NCBI GenBank assembly: GCA_013003535.1
Contig: JABDIY010000092.1
Coordinates: 22,198 to 86,197 of the forward strand
Length of the DNA stretch: 64,000 bases
Source of the DNA: Acidimicrobiales bacterium
GTDB lineage: Bacteria; Actinomycetota; Acidimicrobiia; Acidimicrobiales; SZUA-35
Reading direction: 5' to 3'
The position numbers and the translations under genes were made by a program. Numbering within the stretch: position 1 is the first letter of the stretch; every line of letters begins with the position of its first letter. Positions 1 to 7,770 of this stretch are shown here, in pieces. A model generated the notes under the pieces. The model did no database searches, was not told the origin of the DNA, and saw only the letters and a list, made by a program, of their open reading frames with translations.

Positions 1-193
1 AGGTCTGAGCAACCTGGTCGACCACGGCGATGTCGCCGATCGCGGTGATCGTGAACAGCAGAATGGTGGGGATGATGACAAAGAAGAAGGAGCCCATCAG
101 TGTCATTGGGAACCAGAAGTCTCGTGCCTGGGCCAACTGTTTCAGGTCGGTTCGGGCGACGGTCCAGATCTGGGTTGTGTTGAGTCCAGGCAT
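1..193 (-). CDS. ABC transporter permease, N-terminal fragment
   Basis: Only the first 64 codons are present; the gene runs off the left edge. The peptide starts MPGLNTTQIWTVARTDLKQL and then has a hydrophobic stretch (SFFFVIIPTILLFTITAIG), which is the usual start of an ABC-2 or NatB-type exporter permease. The start is well supported: TAAGGAGTGACC-ATG, in which the stop of the upstream ATPase is directly followed by the Shine-Dalgarno sequence. It is 9 nt behind the ATPase on the same strand, so the two are co-transcribed and form one exporter. Substrate unknown. Confidence 0.75.
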   Translation of the reverse strand, partial: MPGLNTTQIWTVARTDLKQLAQARDFWFPMTLMGSFFFVIIPTILLFTITAIGDIAVVDQVAQT

Positions 194-202
194 GGTCACT
201 CC

Positions 203-1234
203 TTAGAGCACGGTCTCGGTGGAACGAGTGCGGGCGGGACGGGCGGTGGAGTCCTCGGGGGGAGCCAGCTCATCGATCGAGGAGCCCTTGCTCCGCCGGA
301 TAGCGAAATAGATGTCCTCGAGGTTCGGAACGAACGGCGAAACCGCGGTGATCATTGCCCCGTTGTTCACGAGGCGGTTGATGATGTCCGGCACGGCGTC
401 GAGGCTGCGGACCTCGGCCATAGCCGTACGTCCCTGAATGTCGGCGGAGATAACCCCGGGAAGGCCGGGGAGAGCTGTGAGATGACCTTCCATGGTGGTG
501 CTGATTCGCACTCGCTTGGTCGGGAGATACTTCTCCGCCAGAGCGGAAGGCCGGCCCCCTTCCAGCGATGTGCCGTGTTGCATGATGACCACCTCATCGG
601 CGAGGCCCTCGGCTTCGAGAAGAAGGTGGGTGCACATCAGAACGGTTCGACCTTCGCTCGTCATATCCCGAATCAGGTCCAGAACCGCCAAGGCAGATTC
701 GGGGTCGAGGCCAGAGGTCGGTTCGTCGAGCAGAAGCAGCTCGGGGTCATGAAGGATGGATCGGGCCAGCGCCAAGCGGGTCTTCATGCCTGTGGAGTAA
801 CCACCTACCTCTTGATCGAGCGCGTGCTCGATTGCGAATTTGCTGGCCGCCGATCGAATAGCACTCGTGGCCGAGTCACCGCGCCCTAGGCCGTAGAGTT
901 CGGCGGAGTATCGGAGGTTGTCCCAGCCGCTGAGGCGGTCGTACAGGCTCGGTTTGGCGCTGACCACCCCACACCGTCGACGAACTTCTTCGCCGTCGCG
1001 AGACGTCGGATCCAGCCCGAAGACGCGAGCGGTGCCGGCATCAGGGCCCAACGCTCCAGTAATCATCCGGATGGCGGTTGTTTTGCCCGCTCCGTTGGGA
1101 CCGAGCAGGACGGTTATCGATCCTTGGGGGACCCGGATGGTGAGGTCACGCAATGCGTGAACATGGCCAAAGGAGCGATACGCACTTTGTACATCGACGA
1201 TGAGTCCGGGCTGGTCGGAGGAGGGTGCATCCAC
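203..1234 (-). CDS. ABC transporter ATP-binding protein
   Basis: 343 aa cytoplasmic ATPase that powers the adjacent permease. Walker A is GPNGAGKT near residue 46, the signature is the variant YSTGMKTRLALARS, Walker B is LLLLDEPTSGLD, and the switch His follows in MCTHLL. Beyond residue 230 there is the C-terminal extension common in drug or Na+ exporter ATPases (DrrA/NatA-like). The track start is GTG at 1234 without a clear ribosome binding site, so the exact start is uncertain. It lies 81 nt downstream of aceE on the same strand, with a hairpin between. Substrate cannot be told from sequence. Confidence 0.88.
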   Translation of the reverse strand: MDAPSSDQPGLIVDVQSAYRSFGHVHALRDLTIRVPQGSITVLLGPNGAGKTTAIRMITGALGPDAGTARVFGLDPTSRDGEEVRRRCGVVSAKPSLYDRLSGWDNLRYSAELYGLGRGDSATSAIRSAASKFAIEHALDQEVGGYSTGMKTRLALARSILHDPELLLLDEPTSGLDPESALAVLDLIRDMTSEGRTVLMCTHLLLEAEGLADEVVIMQHGTSLEGGRPSALAEKYLPTKRVRISTTMEGHLTALPGLPGVISADIQGRTAMAEVRSLDAVPDIINRLVNNGAMITAVSPFVPNLEDIYFAIRRSKGSSIDELAPPEDSTARPARTRSTETVL

Positions 1235-1266
1235 CGTGTTTCATCGGCAGCAATCGCCCAGAACTG

Positions 1267-1288
1267 AATCTCCGATAAAGCGGAGATT
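1267..1288 (-). terminator. Hairpin between aceE and the ABC genes
   Basis: Perfect 8-bp stem AATCTCCG/CGGAGATT with a 6-nt loop. It lies 27 nt after the aceE stop on the minus strand. There is no T run after it, so it may be a weak or Rho-assisted terminator or an mRNA-stabilising structure. Confidence 0.4.
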
Positions 1289-1315
1289 GTGTGGATCAAT
1301 GGGGCTGGAGGATGC

Positions 1316-4021
1316 TCAGCGAGTCCACGGGGGAGCGGTGTCGGTGGCGATGTTGTAGTGGTCGATCGCCTGGGAAACCGTGCCGTAGTCGATCGTTCCC
1401 TCGTCGGCCAATGCGGACAGTACCGCCACGACAACGTTGGCGGTGTCGGTCTCGAAAAACCCCCGCAGAGCTTCGCGGTCGTCGGAACGGCCATAGCCAT
1501 CGGTACCAAGCACCTTGAACTGCCGGGGGACGAAACGTTCGATCATGTCTGGCACGCTGCGCATGTAATCGGTGACCGCCACGACCGGACCGTTGCCTTT
1601 CTGGAGTTGCTCGGTGACGAACGCAACTCGTTTCTCTTCTCCGGGATGGAACTTGTTCCATCGTTCGACCGCCAGCGCATCCTCACGGAGAGATTTGAAT
1701 GACGTCGCGCTCCAAAGATCGACACCGATGCCGTAGGTGTCAGACAGAACGGTCTGGGCCTCGCGGGCGGCGGTATGCGAGATGCCGGAGAATACGATGG
1801 TGGCATTCTGTGCTCTGCCCTCCGGGGCATCGGAGAACGCGTAGAGCCCGCGCACGATGCCAGCATCCACATCGGCACCGTTCAACCCTTCGGGCTTGGC
1901 CGGCTGAACGTAGTTCTCGTTGTAGATGGTGATGTAGTAGAAGATGTCCTCTCCGTCCTGGTTCATCCGTTTCAAACCATCTTGGATGATCACTGCCAAC
2001 TCATAGGCAAAGGCCGGGTCATAGGCTTGGCACGCCGGGACCGTGCTGGCCATTACGTGAGAGTGGCCGTCCTGATGCTGGAGGCCTTCGCCCATCAGGG
2101 TGGTGCGTCCGGCCGTGGCCCCCATCAGGAAGCCCCGGACCCGGGCGTCGGCCGCAGCCCAGATGAGGTCACCTACCCGTTGGAATCCGAACATTGAATA
2201 GAATGTGTAGAACGGGACCATCGGCACGCCCTGGTGGGCATAGCTGGTGCCGGCGGCGGTCCACGATGCCGTGGCTCCGGCCTCGGTGATTCCCTCTTCG
2301 AGGATTTGCCCATCGGAGTCCTCGGTGTAGGACAGCAGCAGTTCATGGTCGACCGGTTCATACAGCTGGCCGAACGGGGCGTAGATCTCAAACTCGCGGA
2401 ACATTGCGTCCATGCCAAAGGTCCGAGCTTCGTCGGGAATGATCGGTACAACCCGCTTTCCGAATTCATCGGATCGCATCATCTCGCGCAACATGGCGGT
2501 GAAGACCATCGTGGTGGAGACCTCACGGCCTTTGCTACCCTCGAAAAAGGTCTCGAACGGCGCGGTGGGCGGGGCCGCCAACGGGCGACGATCCCTCACT
2601 ACCCGTAGCGGTATGGAACCATCAAGCGCTTTACGCTGGCCCATCATGTACGTGTACTCCACTGAGTCTTCGGCGGGACGGTAGTAGGGAGGGACTCCAT
2701 CCTCCAGTGTCTCGGCGGGGATTTCGTCGTGCAGGTGGAGGCGGTCGCGCAGGTCCAGCAGCTGGGCCTTGGTCATCTTCTTGATTTGGTGGGTGGCGTT
2801 GCGGCCTTCGAAGCCTTCACCCAGAGTCCAGCCCTTGATGGTTTTCGCAAGGATTACCGTGGGCTGGCCGCGATGTTCAGTAGCCGCCTTGTATGCGGCA
2901 AAGACTTTCTGGTAGTCGTGACCCCCTCGAGGCAGGGCCCCCAGATCAGCATCGGAGAGATGTTCGACCATTTTGCGGAGCCGCGGGTCGGGGCCGAAGA
3001 ACTTTTCCCTGATGAATGCCCCACCTTCTACGGCATACCGTTGGAACTCGCCGTCCACGGTGGTGTTCATCTTGTGGAGCAGGACACCGTCGACGTCTTT
3101 GAGAAGGAGTTCGTCCCAGCGGGAGCCGTGGATGACCTTGATCACGTTCCAGCCGGCGCCACGGAAGACCGACTCGAGTTCCTGGATGATTTTCCCGTTG
3201 CCGCGCACCGGCCCATCCAGGCGTTGGAGGTTGCAGTTGATGACCCATGTGAGATTGTCGAGGCCATACCGAGTGGCCAAACCAATGGCCCCCAGAGTTT
3301 CGGGTTCGTCTGTTTCGCCATCGCCGAGAAACGCCCAGATCCTGGTATTGGACGTGTCTTCGATGTGGCGGTCCTGCAGGTAGCGATTGAAGCGAGCGTG
3401 ATAGATCGAGTTGATGGGAGCTAGCCCCATGGACACGGTGGGATATTCCCAGAAGTCAGGCATCAGTCGAGGATGCGGATAGCTGGAAAGTCCGTTGCCT
3501 CCTACCTCGAGACGGAAGTTGTCGAGTTGTTCCTCGCTAAGTCGGCCCTCCATGAAGGCTCGTGCATACACTCCGGGGGCTGCGTGGCCCTGGTAGTAGA
3601 TGGCGTCACCGGGGCGCCCGTCGTCCTTGCCTCGAAAGAAATGGTTGAACCCCACCTCATACAGCGCCGCCGACGAGGCGAAGGTGGAAAGGTGGCCGCC
3701 GATGCCGTCAGATTTCTTGTTGGCTCGGACCACCATGGCCGCGGCATTCCAACGAATGAAGGCCCGAATCCGACGCTCGGTGTGTTCGTCACCAGGAAAA
3801 AAGGGCTGGTCTTCAGCCGGAATGGTGTTCACGTAATCGGTGGAAATGGCTTCGGAGTTGCCCAGTTGGAGTTCACGGGCTCGCTGGTTCATGCGACCGA
3901 GGAGGTACCGGGCCCGGGTCTTTCCCGCGGCATTGTTGACCGCCTCCAACGACTCGAGCCATTCGGCGGTTTCCTGCTTATCGATATCGGGGAAGTTGCC
4001 AAGAAAGCCGTTCGTACTCAT
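1316..4021 (-). CDS. aceE: Pyruvate dehydrogenase E1, homodimeric type
   Basis: 901 aa thiamine-diphosphate enzyme that decarboxylates pyruvate and passes the acetyl group to the lipoyl domain of E2. Length and sequence fit the single-chain AceE family, not the alpha2beta2 type. The ThDP-Mg motif is GDGETDEP at residues 233-240, closed by the downstream NCN. The transketolase-like central and C-terminal domains follow. The partner genes lpd and E2 lie 4 kb away on the other strand, and lipoate genes follow them. The start ATG has TAAGAT 6 nt upstream and no Shine-Dalgarno, suggesting a leaderless mRNA; the divergent RNase HI gene begins only 32 nt away. Confidence 0.96.
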   Translation of the reverse strand: MSTNGFLGNFPDIDKQETAEWLESLEAVNNAAGKTRARYLLGRMNQRARELQLGNSEAISTDYVNTIPAEDQPFFPGDEHTERRIRAFIRWNAAAMVVRANKKSDGIGGHLSTFASSAALYEVGFNHFFRGKDDGRPGDAIYYQGHAAPGVYARAFMEGRLSEEQLDNFRLEVGGNGLSSYPHPRLMPDFWEYPTVSMGLAPINSIYHARFNRYLQDRHIEDTSNTRIWAFLGDGETDEPETLGAIGLATRYGLDNLTWVINCNLQRLDGPVRGNGKIIQELESVFRGAGWNVIKVIHGSRWDELLLKDVDGVLLHKMNTTVDGEFQRYAVEGGAFIREKFFGPDPRLRKMVEHLSDADLGALPRGGHDYQKVFAAYKAATEHRGQPTVILAKTIKGWTLGEGFEGRNATHQIKKMTKAQLLDLRDRLHLHDEIPAETLEDGVPPYYRPAEDSVEYTYMMGQRKALDGSIPLRVVRDRRPLAAPPTAPFETFFEGSKGREVSTTMVFTAMLREMMRSDEFGKRVVPIIPDEARTFGMDAMFREFEIYAPFGQLYEPVDHELLLSYTEDSDGQILEEGITEAGATASWTAAGTSYAHQGVPMVPFYTFYSMFGFQRVGDLIWAAADARVRGFLMGATAGRTTLMGEGLQHQDGHSHVMASTVPACQAYDPAFAYELAVIIQDGLKRMNQDGEDIFYYITIYNENYVQPAKPEGLNGADVDAGIVRGLYAFSDAPEGRAQNATIVFSGISHTAAREAQTVLSDTYGIGVDLWSATSFKSLREDALAVERWNKFHPGEEKRVAFVTEQLQKGNGPVVAVTDYMRSVPDMIERFVPRQFKVLGTDGYGRSDDREALRGFFETDTANVVVAVLSALADEGTIDYGTVSQAIDHYNIATDTAPPWTR

Positions 4022-4027
4022 GCGAGC

Positions 4028-4033
4028 ATCTTA
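4028..4033 (-). promoter_or_regulatory. -10 element TAAGAT for aceE
   Basis: TAAGAT lies 6 nt before the aceE ATG, placing transcription start at or next to the start codon. It sits inside the 32-nt divergent aceE/RNase HI space. No good -35 is visible. Confidence 0.55.
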
Positions 4034-4040
4034 TGGGTCC

Positions 4041-4046
4041 TAGGCT
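4041..4046 (+). promoter_or_regulatory. -10 element TAGGCT for the RNase HI fusion gene
   Basis: TAGGCT lies 7 nt before the GTG at 4054. The track start at 4033 would put this element inside the gene, so it argues for the GTG start. It overlaps the promoter region of aceE. Confidence 0.5.
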
Positions 4047-4053
4047 GCCCATC

Positions 4054-5004
4054 GTGCCATCCACTACGTCGACGATCGATGTCTATACCGATGGAGCTTG
4101 CTCAGGAAATCCGGGCCCAGGGGGTTGGGCGTGGGTCACCAGAGGCGGCGCCGGAGGAAGCGGCTCCGAGCCGGACACCACCAACCAGCGAATGGAAGTG
4201 CGCGCAGTACTTGAAGCGCTCCGAGAAAATCCTGGTCCGGTTCATATCTATTCCGACAGCGCCTATGTGGTGAACTGTTTCAACGATCGTTGGTATGAGG
4301 GCTGGCTGAAGCGGGGTTGGAAGAACAGCCAAAAGAAGCCGGTGGCGAACAGGGACTTGTGGGAGCCCCTACTCGAGGAGGCGCTGCCGCGGATCGAAAA
4401 CGGAGACCTGAAGTTCTTTTGGGTGAAGGGCCATTCGGGTGACGAGATGAACGACAGGGCCGACGCGCTCGCCGTCGCGGCCCTGGAACAACACAAGGAA
4501 TCCCTCGGTCCTGCAGAAAGCCGCTCTCGGTCAGCCGAGGAGCTAGCGATCGAGTCAGCTTTGGAATCTGCACCTGGCGTTCCGTGGGACTTCACCGACG
4601 CCCTCGTCGTGGTTGGAGCCACGTCCCTCAGCGCTGACCAAGAACGGGCGGTGAAAGAAGCGATACGCTCCGCCTCCGGGTTGGTGGTGAGTGGTCTTCG
4701 CCGCGGAGCAGAGCTTGTTGCGGCCGAGGCGGCGTTGGATCAGCGGCTGAAGCTAGCCGCGGTCCTTCCATTTCCCGATCCGGCGGCGCATTGGCCCGAA
4801 GACTTGCGGAGCCGATTCGATACGGCGCTCGGCCGGGCCGATTTCGAGATCGTGCTAAACGGTGATCCAGCGTCCCCCGGCTCTGCCATGCGCTTACGGA
4901 ACCGCTGGCTGGAAAACGCCGCACTGGGCATCGTCGTGGTCGGCGATCCGGCCCTCGCCGCCCGATTCGACGACGCTGGTCTGTCGGTGATCGAGATCCC
5001 GTAG
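4054..5004 (+). CDS. rnhA: Ribonuclease HI fused to a SLOG/DprA-like domain
   Basis: 316 aa from the preferred GTG start; the track start at 4033 adds 7 residues. The N-terminal half is RNase HI, which cuts the RNA strand of RNA-DNA hybrids. The DGACSGNPGPGG motif and all active residues are present: D13, E48, D68, the loop H127 (KGHSG) and D137. An acidic linker follows (about 145-180). The C-terminal ~135 residues (ALVVVGATSLSADQERAVK ... LVVSGLRRGAELVAAEAAL) look like a Rossmann-type SLOG fold, as in DprA or YspA proteins that bind nucleotides or single-stranded DNA. The SLOG call is by pattern only. Normal RNase HI is about 150 aa, so this is a true extension. Confidence 0.85.
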   Translation: MPSTTSTIDVYTDGACSGNPGPGGWAWVTRGGAGGSGSEPDTTNQRMEVRAVLEALRENPGPVHIYSDSAYVVNCFNDRWYEGWLKRGWKNSQKKPVANRDLWEPLLEEALPRIENGDLKFFWVKGHSGDEMNDRADALAVAALEQHKESLGPAESRSRSAEELAIESALESAPGVPWDFTDALVVVGATSLSADQERAVKEAIRSASGLVVSGLRRGAELVAAEAALDQRLKLAAVLPFPDPAAHWPEDLRSRFDTALGRADFEIVLNGDPASPGSAMRLRNRWLENAALGIVVVGDPALAARFDDAGLSVIEIP

Positions 5005-5045
5005 TAGCTGACGGAAAGACCGTCCAATCATCGTTCGATCCTTTG

Positions 5046-6041
5046 ATGAGAATGGCCGGCGAAGTTGCCCCTAAGGATGCGGCGAGAACGGCCGATATTC
5101 ACGATGTGGGACTTCTCAGCAACTTTCGCAAACAATCCGCCGCCGTTGAGCCCGACGAGACGCCGGCACTTGACTTCGAGTTCGGCGATGAACCGGATCA
5201 AGAAGACGAACAATGGTTACAGGCGGTTGATCGGCGCAAGCCAGTACCCCCAGAACAGGACGCCGACCCATTCTTGACGGGAATGGAGCCCGACGGTCCA
5301 GAGACGGCCCCCACAGCGGCGTTCCCTGCCTCGGCCGGACTCGCCCCCGAAGTCCCCGCTACCCCAACGGTTCCCTCCGCCGATGCGCCAGCCGAACCTT
5401 ACATGATCACCAGTCACGCTCAACCAGCCACGCTGATGAGCCCGATGCATTCGGAGCCAATGGCGATGGACGGCCAACCGGACTTTCCGGCCGAGGCCCC
5501 GCCGGCACCCAAACAACCGCCGTCATCGATGCACGAACAGGATCCTCCCACTCCGGTCTTTGAAAGCTATGACCTTGTGGACACAGAGGACCCTCCCGTT
5601 GCGTTCGCCTACGCCGAGGAGGTCCAGAAGGAGATTGTGGAGGTGCAGCCCGTAGCTGGGGTGCCTTCACCCCCGACCGAGCCCGAGGACCTTCCCGACC
5701 TGGGGATGGTGTTCGCCGGCTTGAGCAACCACGGCATCGTGCCCGCTGTGCCTGTAGCTCCACCGGTGGCCCCTGAGCCCCAGGCTGTGCCGCCCGCTCC
5801 GCCACAGATGGCGCCCATCGATATCAGTTTTGGCCCGCTCGGACCGCAGGCGGTGCCTCATCTCCAGACGATGGGTCTCACCGTTGGTGTTTCCTGGCCC
5901 CAGGTGACACAGGCTCGTCGAACTCTCATGGAGCAGAACCCTGCTGACGGGACCGCCGAGCAGCAATACCGTCGCACTGAGGTCAATCACGCCAGTGCTT
6001 CGCTCCGCCTCTTGCGGGTGGGGCCGCTGCCTGCCGTCTGA
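5046..6041 (+). CDS. Proline-rich protein with degenerate J-like C-terminus
   Basis: 331 aa of unknown function. Residues 1-55 are charged, residues about 60-260 are low-complexity and rich in Pro, Ala and Glu, so probably disordered. The last ~65 residues are better ordered: HLQTMGLTVGVSWPQVTQAR, then NPADG where a J domain has HPD, then RRTEVNHASASLRLLR. This pattern resembles a DnaJ J domain that has lost HPD; that reading is inference. No signal peptide or membrane segment. The track start is TTG at 5043; ATG at 5046 or 5052 is more likely. It follows the RNase HI fusion gene on the same strand by 41 nt. Confidence 0.6.
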   Translation: MRMAGEVAPKDAARTADIHDVGLLSNFRKQSAAVEPDETPALDFEFGDEPDQEDEQWLQAVDRRKPVPPEQDADPFLTGMEPDGPETAPTAAFPASAGLAPEVPATPTVPSADAPAEPYMITSHAQPATLMSPMHSEPMAMDGQPDFPAEAPPAPKQPPSSMHEQDPPTPVFESYDLVDTEDPPVAFAYAEEVQKEIVEVQPVAGVPSPPTEPEDLPDLGMVFAGLSNHGIVPAVPVAPPVAPEPQAVPPAPPQMAPIDISFGPLGPQAVPHLQTMGLTVGVSWPQVTQARRTLMEQNPADGTAEQQYRRTEVNHASASLRLLRVGPLPAV

Positions 6042-6091
6042 GTTCGCCTCGACGGCCTGGCAGGCCGCGTCGGTCCGCATCAGACCGGAGA

Positions 6092-6178
6092 TCAGGCGAT
6101 GAGCAACTGAATAGCCGAGGCCAGCAAAATGAGCAGGCCAAGGGCTAGGGAAAGCCCAAGAAGAAGTCGCGTACTCAC
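6092..6178 (-). CDS. Possible 28-aa single-span membrane peptide
   Basis: This is too short for the ORF track. GTG-started frame reading VSTRLLLGLSLALGLLILLA SAIQLLIA in two adjacent pieces, almost entirely hydrophobic with one N-terminal Arg, as in small single-span proteins. It lies alone in a 188-nt gap. No Shine-Dalgarno or clear -10 is seen, so it may be chance. Confidence 0.25.
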   Translation of the reverse strand: MSTRLLLGLSLALGLLILLASAIQLLIA

Positions 6179-6229
6179 GCTTACAGGATAAGCGCAGCGA
6201 GCCAAACTTTCGGTAGGGTCCTGAGCACT

Positions 6230-7132
6230 ATGGACGTAGCGATCACAGGTTCCAGCGGTCTCATCGGCAAGGCGTTGAAAGCAGCCCTACAGGCATCGGG
6301 CGATCGACCCATCTCGCTCGTCCGACGGCCAACGAGAGGCGAGGACGAAATCCAGTACGATCCAGCGGCTGGCACGCTGGATGGGGCCTCCCTCGAAGGA
6401 ATCGATGCGGTGGTCAACCTCGCCGGTGTCGGAATCGGTGACAAGCGTTGGACTGAGAGCTACCGAAAACTCATTCTCAATAGTCGAGTAGACACCACCT
6501 CATTGGTGGCTCGCACGGTGGCCGGGTTGGAGAGCAGACCTTCGGCGTTTCTTTCAGGTTCCGCCATCGGGATATACGGTGATCGCCCAGACACGGTGAA
6601 TACCGAAGTCTCACCGGCGGCAGATACGTTCTTGGCCGACGTCGTCACTCGGTGGGAGCTGGCCACCACCCCCGCTGTGGATGCAGGGATCCGAACTGTG
6701 TTCCTCCGAACCGGGATCGTGCTTGCACCTCGCGGGGGAGCACTCCAGAAGATGCTGCCACTTTTCAAATTGGGGCTCGGTGGGAAATTTGGAAGCGGCC
6801 GTCAATATTGGAGTTGGATTACCCTCGAAGACGAAGTCCGCGCCATCCAATACCTGTTGAAGGATGAATCGATCGGCGGGCCGGTCAACCTGACTGCGCC
6901 CAATCCCGTCACGAATGCCCAATTCGCCAAAACCCTCGGTCGGGTTCTTGCGCGACCGGCGATCCTGCCGGTGCCGAAATTTGGTCCCGGGCTGCTGCTT
7001 GGCCGCGAGCTGGCACAAGCACTTCTCTTCGACAGCGCCAACGTGGAACCAATGGTTCTCAACAAGAGTGATTTCAGCTACCACCACCCCGAGCTGGAAG
7101 TTGCCCTGCGTGACATCCTCGATAAGCCTTAA
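6230..7132 (+). CDS. TIGR01777-family NAD(P)-binding epimerase-like protein
   Basis: 300 aa cytoplasmic protein of the extended short-chain dehydrogenase/epimerase group (YfcH/SulA-like). The dinucleotide motif is ITGSSGLIGKAL at residues 5-16. NLAGVGIGDKRW near residue 65 and SGSAIGIYGD near 110 are family hallmarks. The C-terminal domain (LGRVLARPAILPVPKFGPGLLLG) is the DUF1731-type tail. The true substrate of this family is not established. TAGGGT lies 10 nt upstream of the ATG, so the transcript may have almost no leader. The SRPBCC gene follows 15 nt later. Confidence 0.88.
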   Translation: MDVAITGSSGLIGKALKAALQASGDRPISLVRRPTRGEDEIQYDPAAGTLDGASLEGIDAVVNLAGVGIGDKRWTESYRKLILNSRVDTTSLVARTVAGLESRPSAFLSGSAIGIYGDRPDTVNTEVSPAADTFLADVVTRWELATTPAVDAGIRTVFLRTGIVLAPRGGALQKMLPLFKLGLGGKFGSGRQYWSWITLEDEVRAIQYLLKDESIGGPVNLTAPNPVTNAQFAKTLGRVLARPAILPVPKFGPGLLLGRELAQALLFDSANVEPMVLNKSDFSYHHPELEVALRDILDKP

Positions 7133-7147
7133 CCGAAGGAGAGCGAG

Positions 7148-7618
7148 TTGAACGATACCCCTGATGTAGTCCCAGCAACCAACGACAAGAGCCGCAAGGT
7201 CACGTGGGGGTCACGGTTCATCCCGGCTCGAGCGGAGGCGATTTTCGATGTGCTCGCCAACCCCGCCAAACACCACCTGATCGATGGTTCGGGATCCGTG
7301 GTGGCAGCTCGATCAGGAAATCCTGAGCGATTGAGCCTCGGTGCCAAATTTGGAATGGACATGAAGATGGGCTTTCCGTACAAGATCTCGAGCACGGTGA
7401 GCGCCTTCGAGGAGAATCGTCTGATCGAATGGCATCACTTCGGTCGCCACAAGTGGCGGTACGAATTGGAGCCGGTGGCGGGTGGCACCCGCGTTACCGA
7501 GTCGTTCAACTACGGTTCGTCCCCGGCGAGCGCCTTGCTGGTATTGGCCGGTTACCCGGAACGCCATCGTAAGAGCATCGATGAAACACTCCAGCGTATG
7601 GCGGACCACTTCGGCTGA
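7148..7618 (+). CDS. SRPBCC-fold (polyketide cyclase/START-like) protein
   Basis: 156 aa. The opening strand and helix (VTWGSRFIPARAEAIFDVLANPAKHHLIDGSG) and the pattern IEWHHFGRHKWRYELEPVAGGTRVTESFNYG are typical of the SRPBCC/polyketide-cyclase-2 superfamily, which forms a ligand-binding helix-grip cavity. The start is TTG with the ribosome binding site GAAGGAGAGCGAG upstream, good spacing and tight linkage to the epimerase gene. The ligand is unknown; these proteins bind hydrophobic molecules. Confidence 0.8.
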   Translation: MNDTPDVVPATNDKSRKVTWGSRFIPARAEAIFDVLANPAKHHLIDGSGSVVAARSGNPERLSLGAKFGMDMKMGFPYKISSTVSAFEENRLIEWHHFGRHKWRYELEPVAGGTRVTESFNYGSSPASALLVLAGYPERHRKSIDETLQRMADHFG

Positions 7619-7770
7619 AGAGGGTCGTCCCTCGCCGAGACGCCTTGAGCATTCGGAGTGGGGGGGGAAATCTCCAGCCCGGTTCCATTGCGGGTGGGCA
7701 TGGCACCGCCAGCGGCTGGATACCATCAAAGAGCTAGAGCAGGGACTTGCTCGTTCGAAAGGTTGCACCC

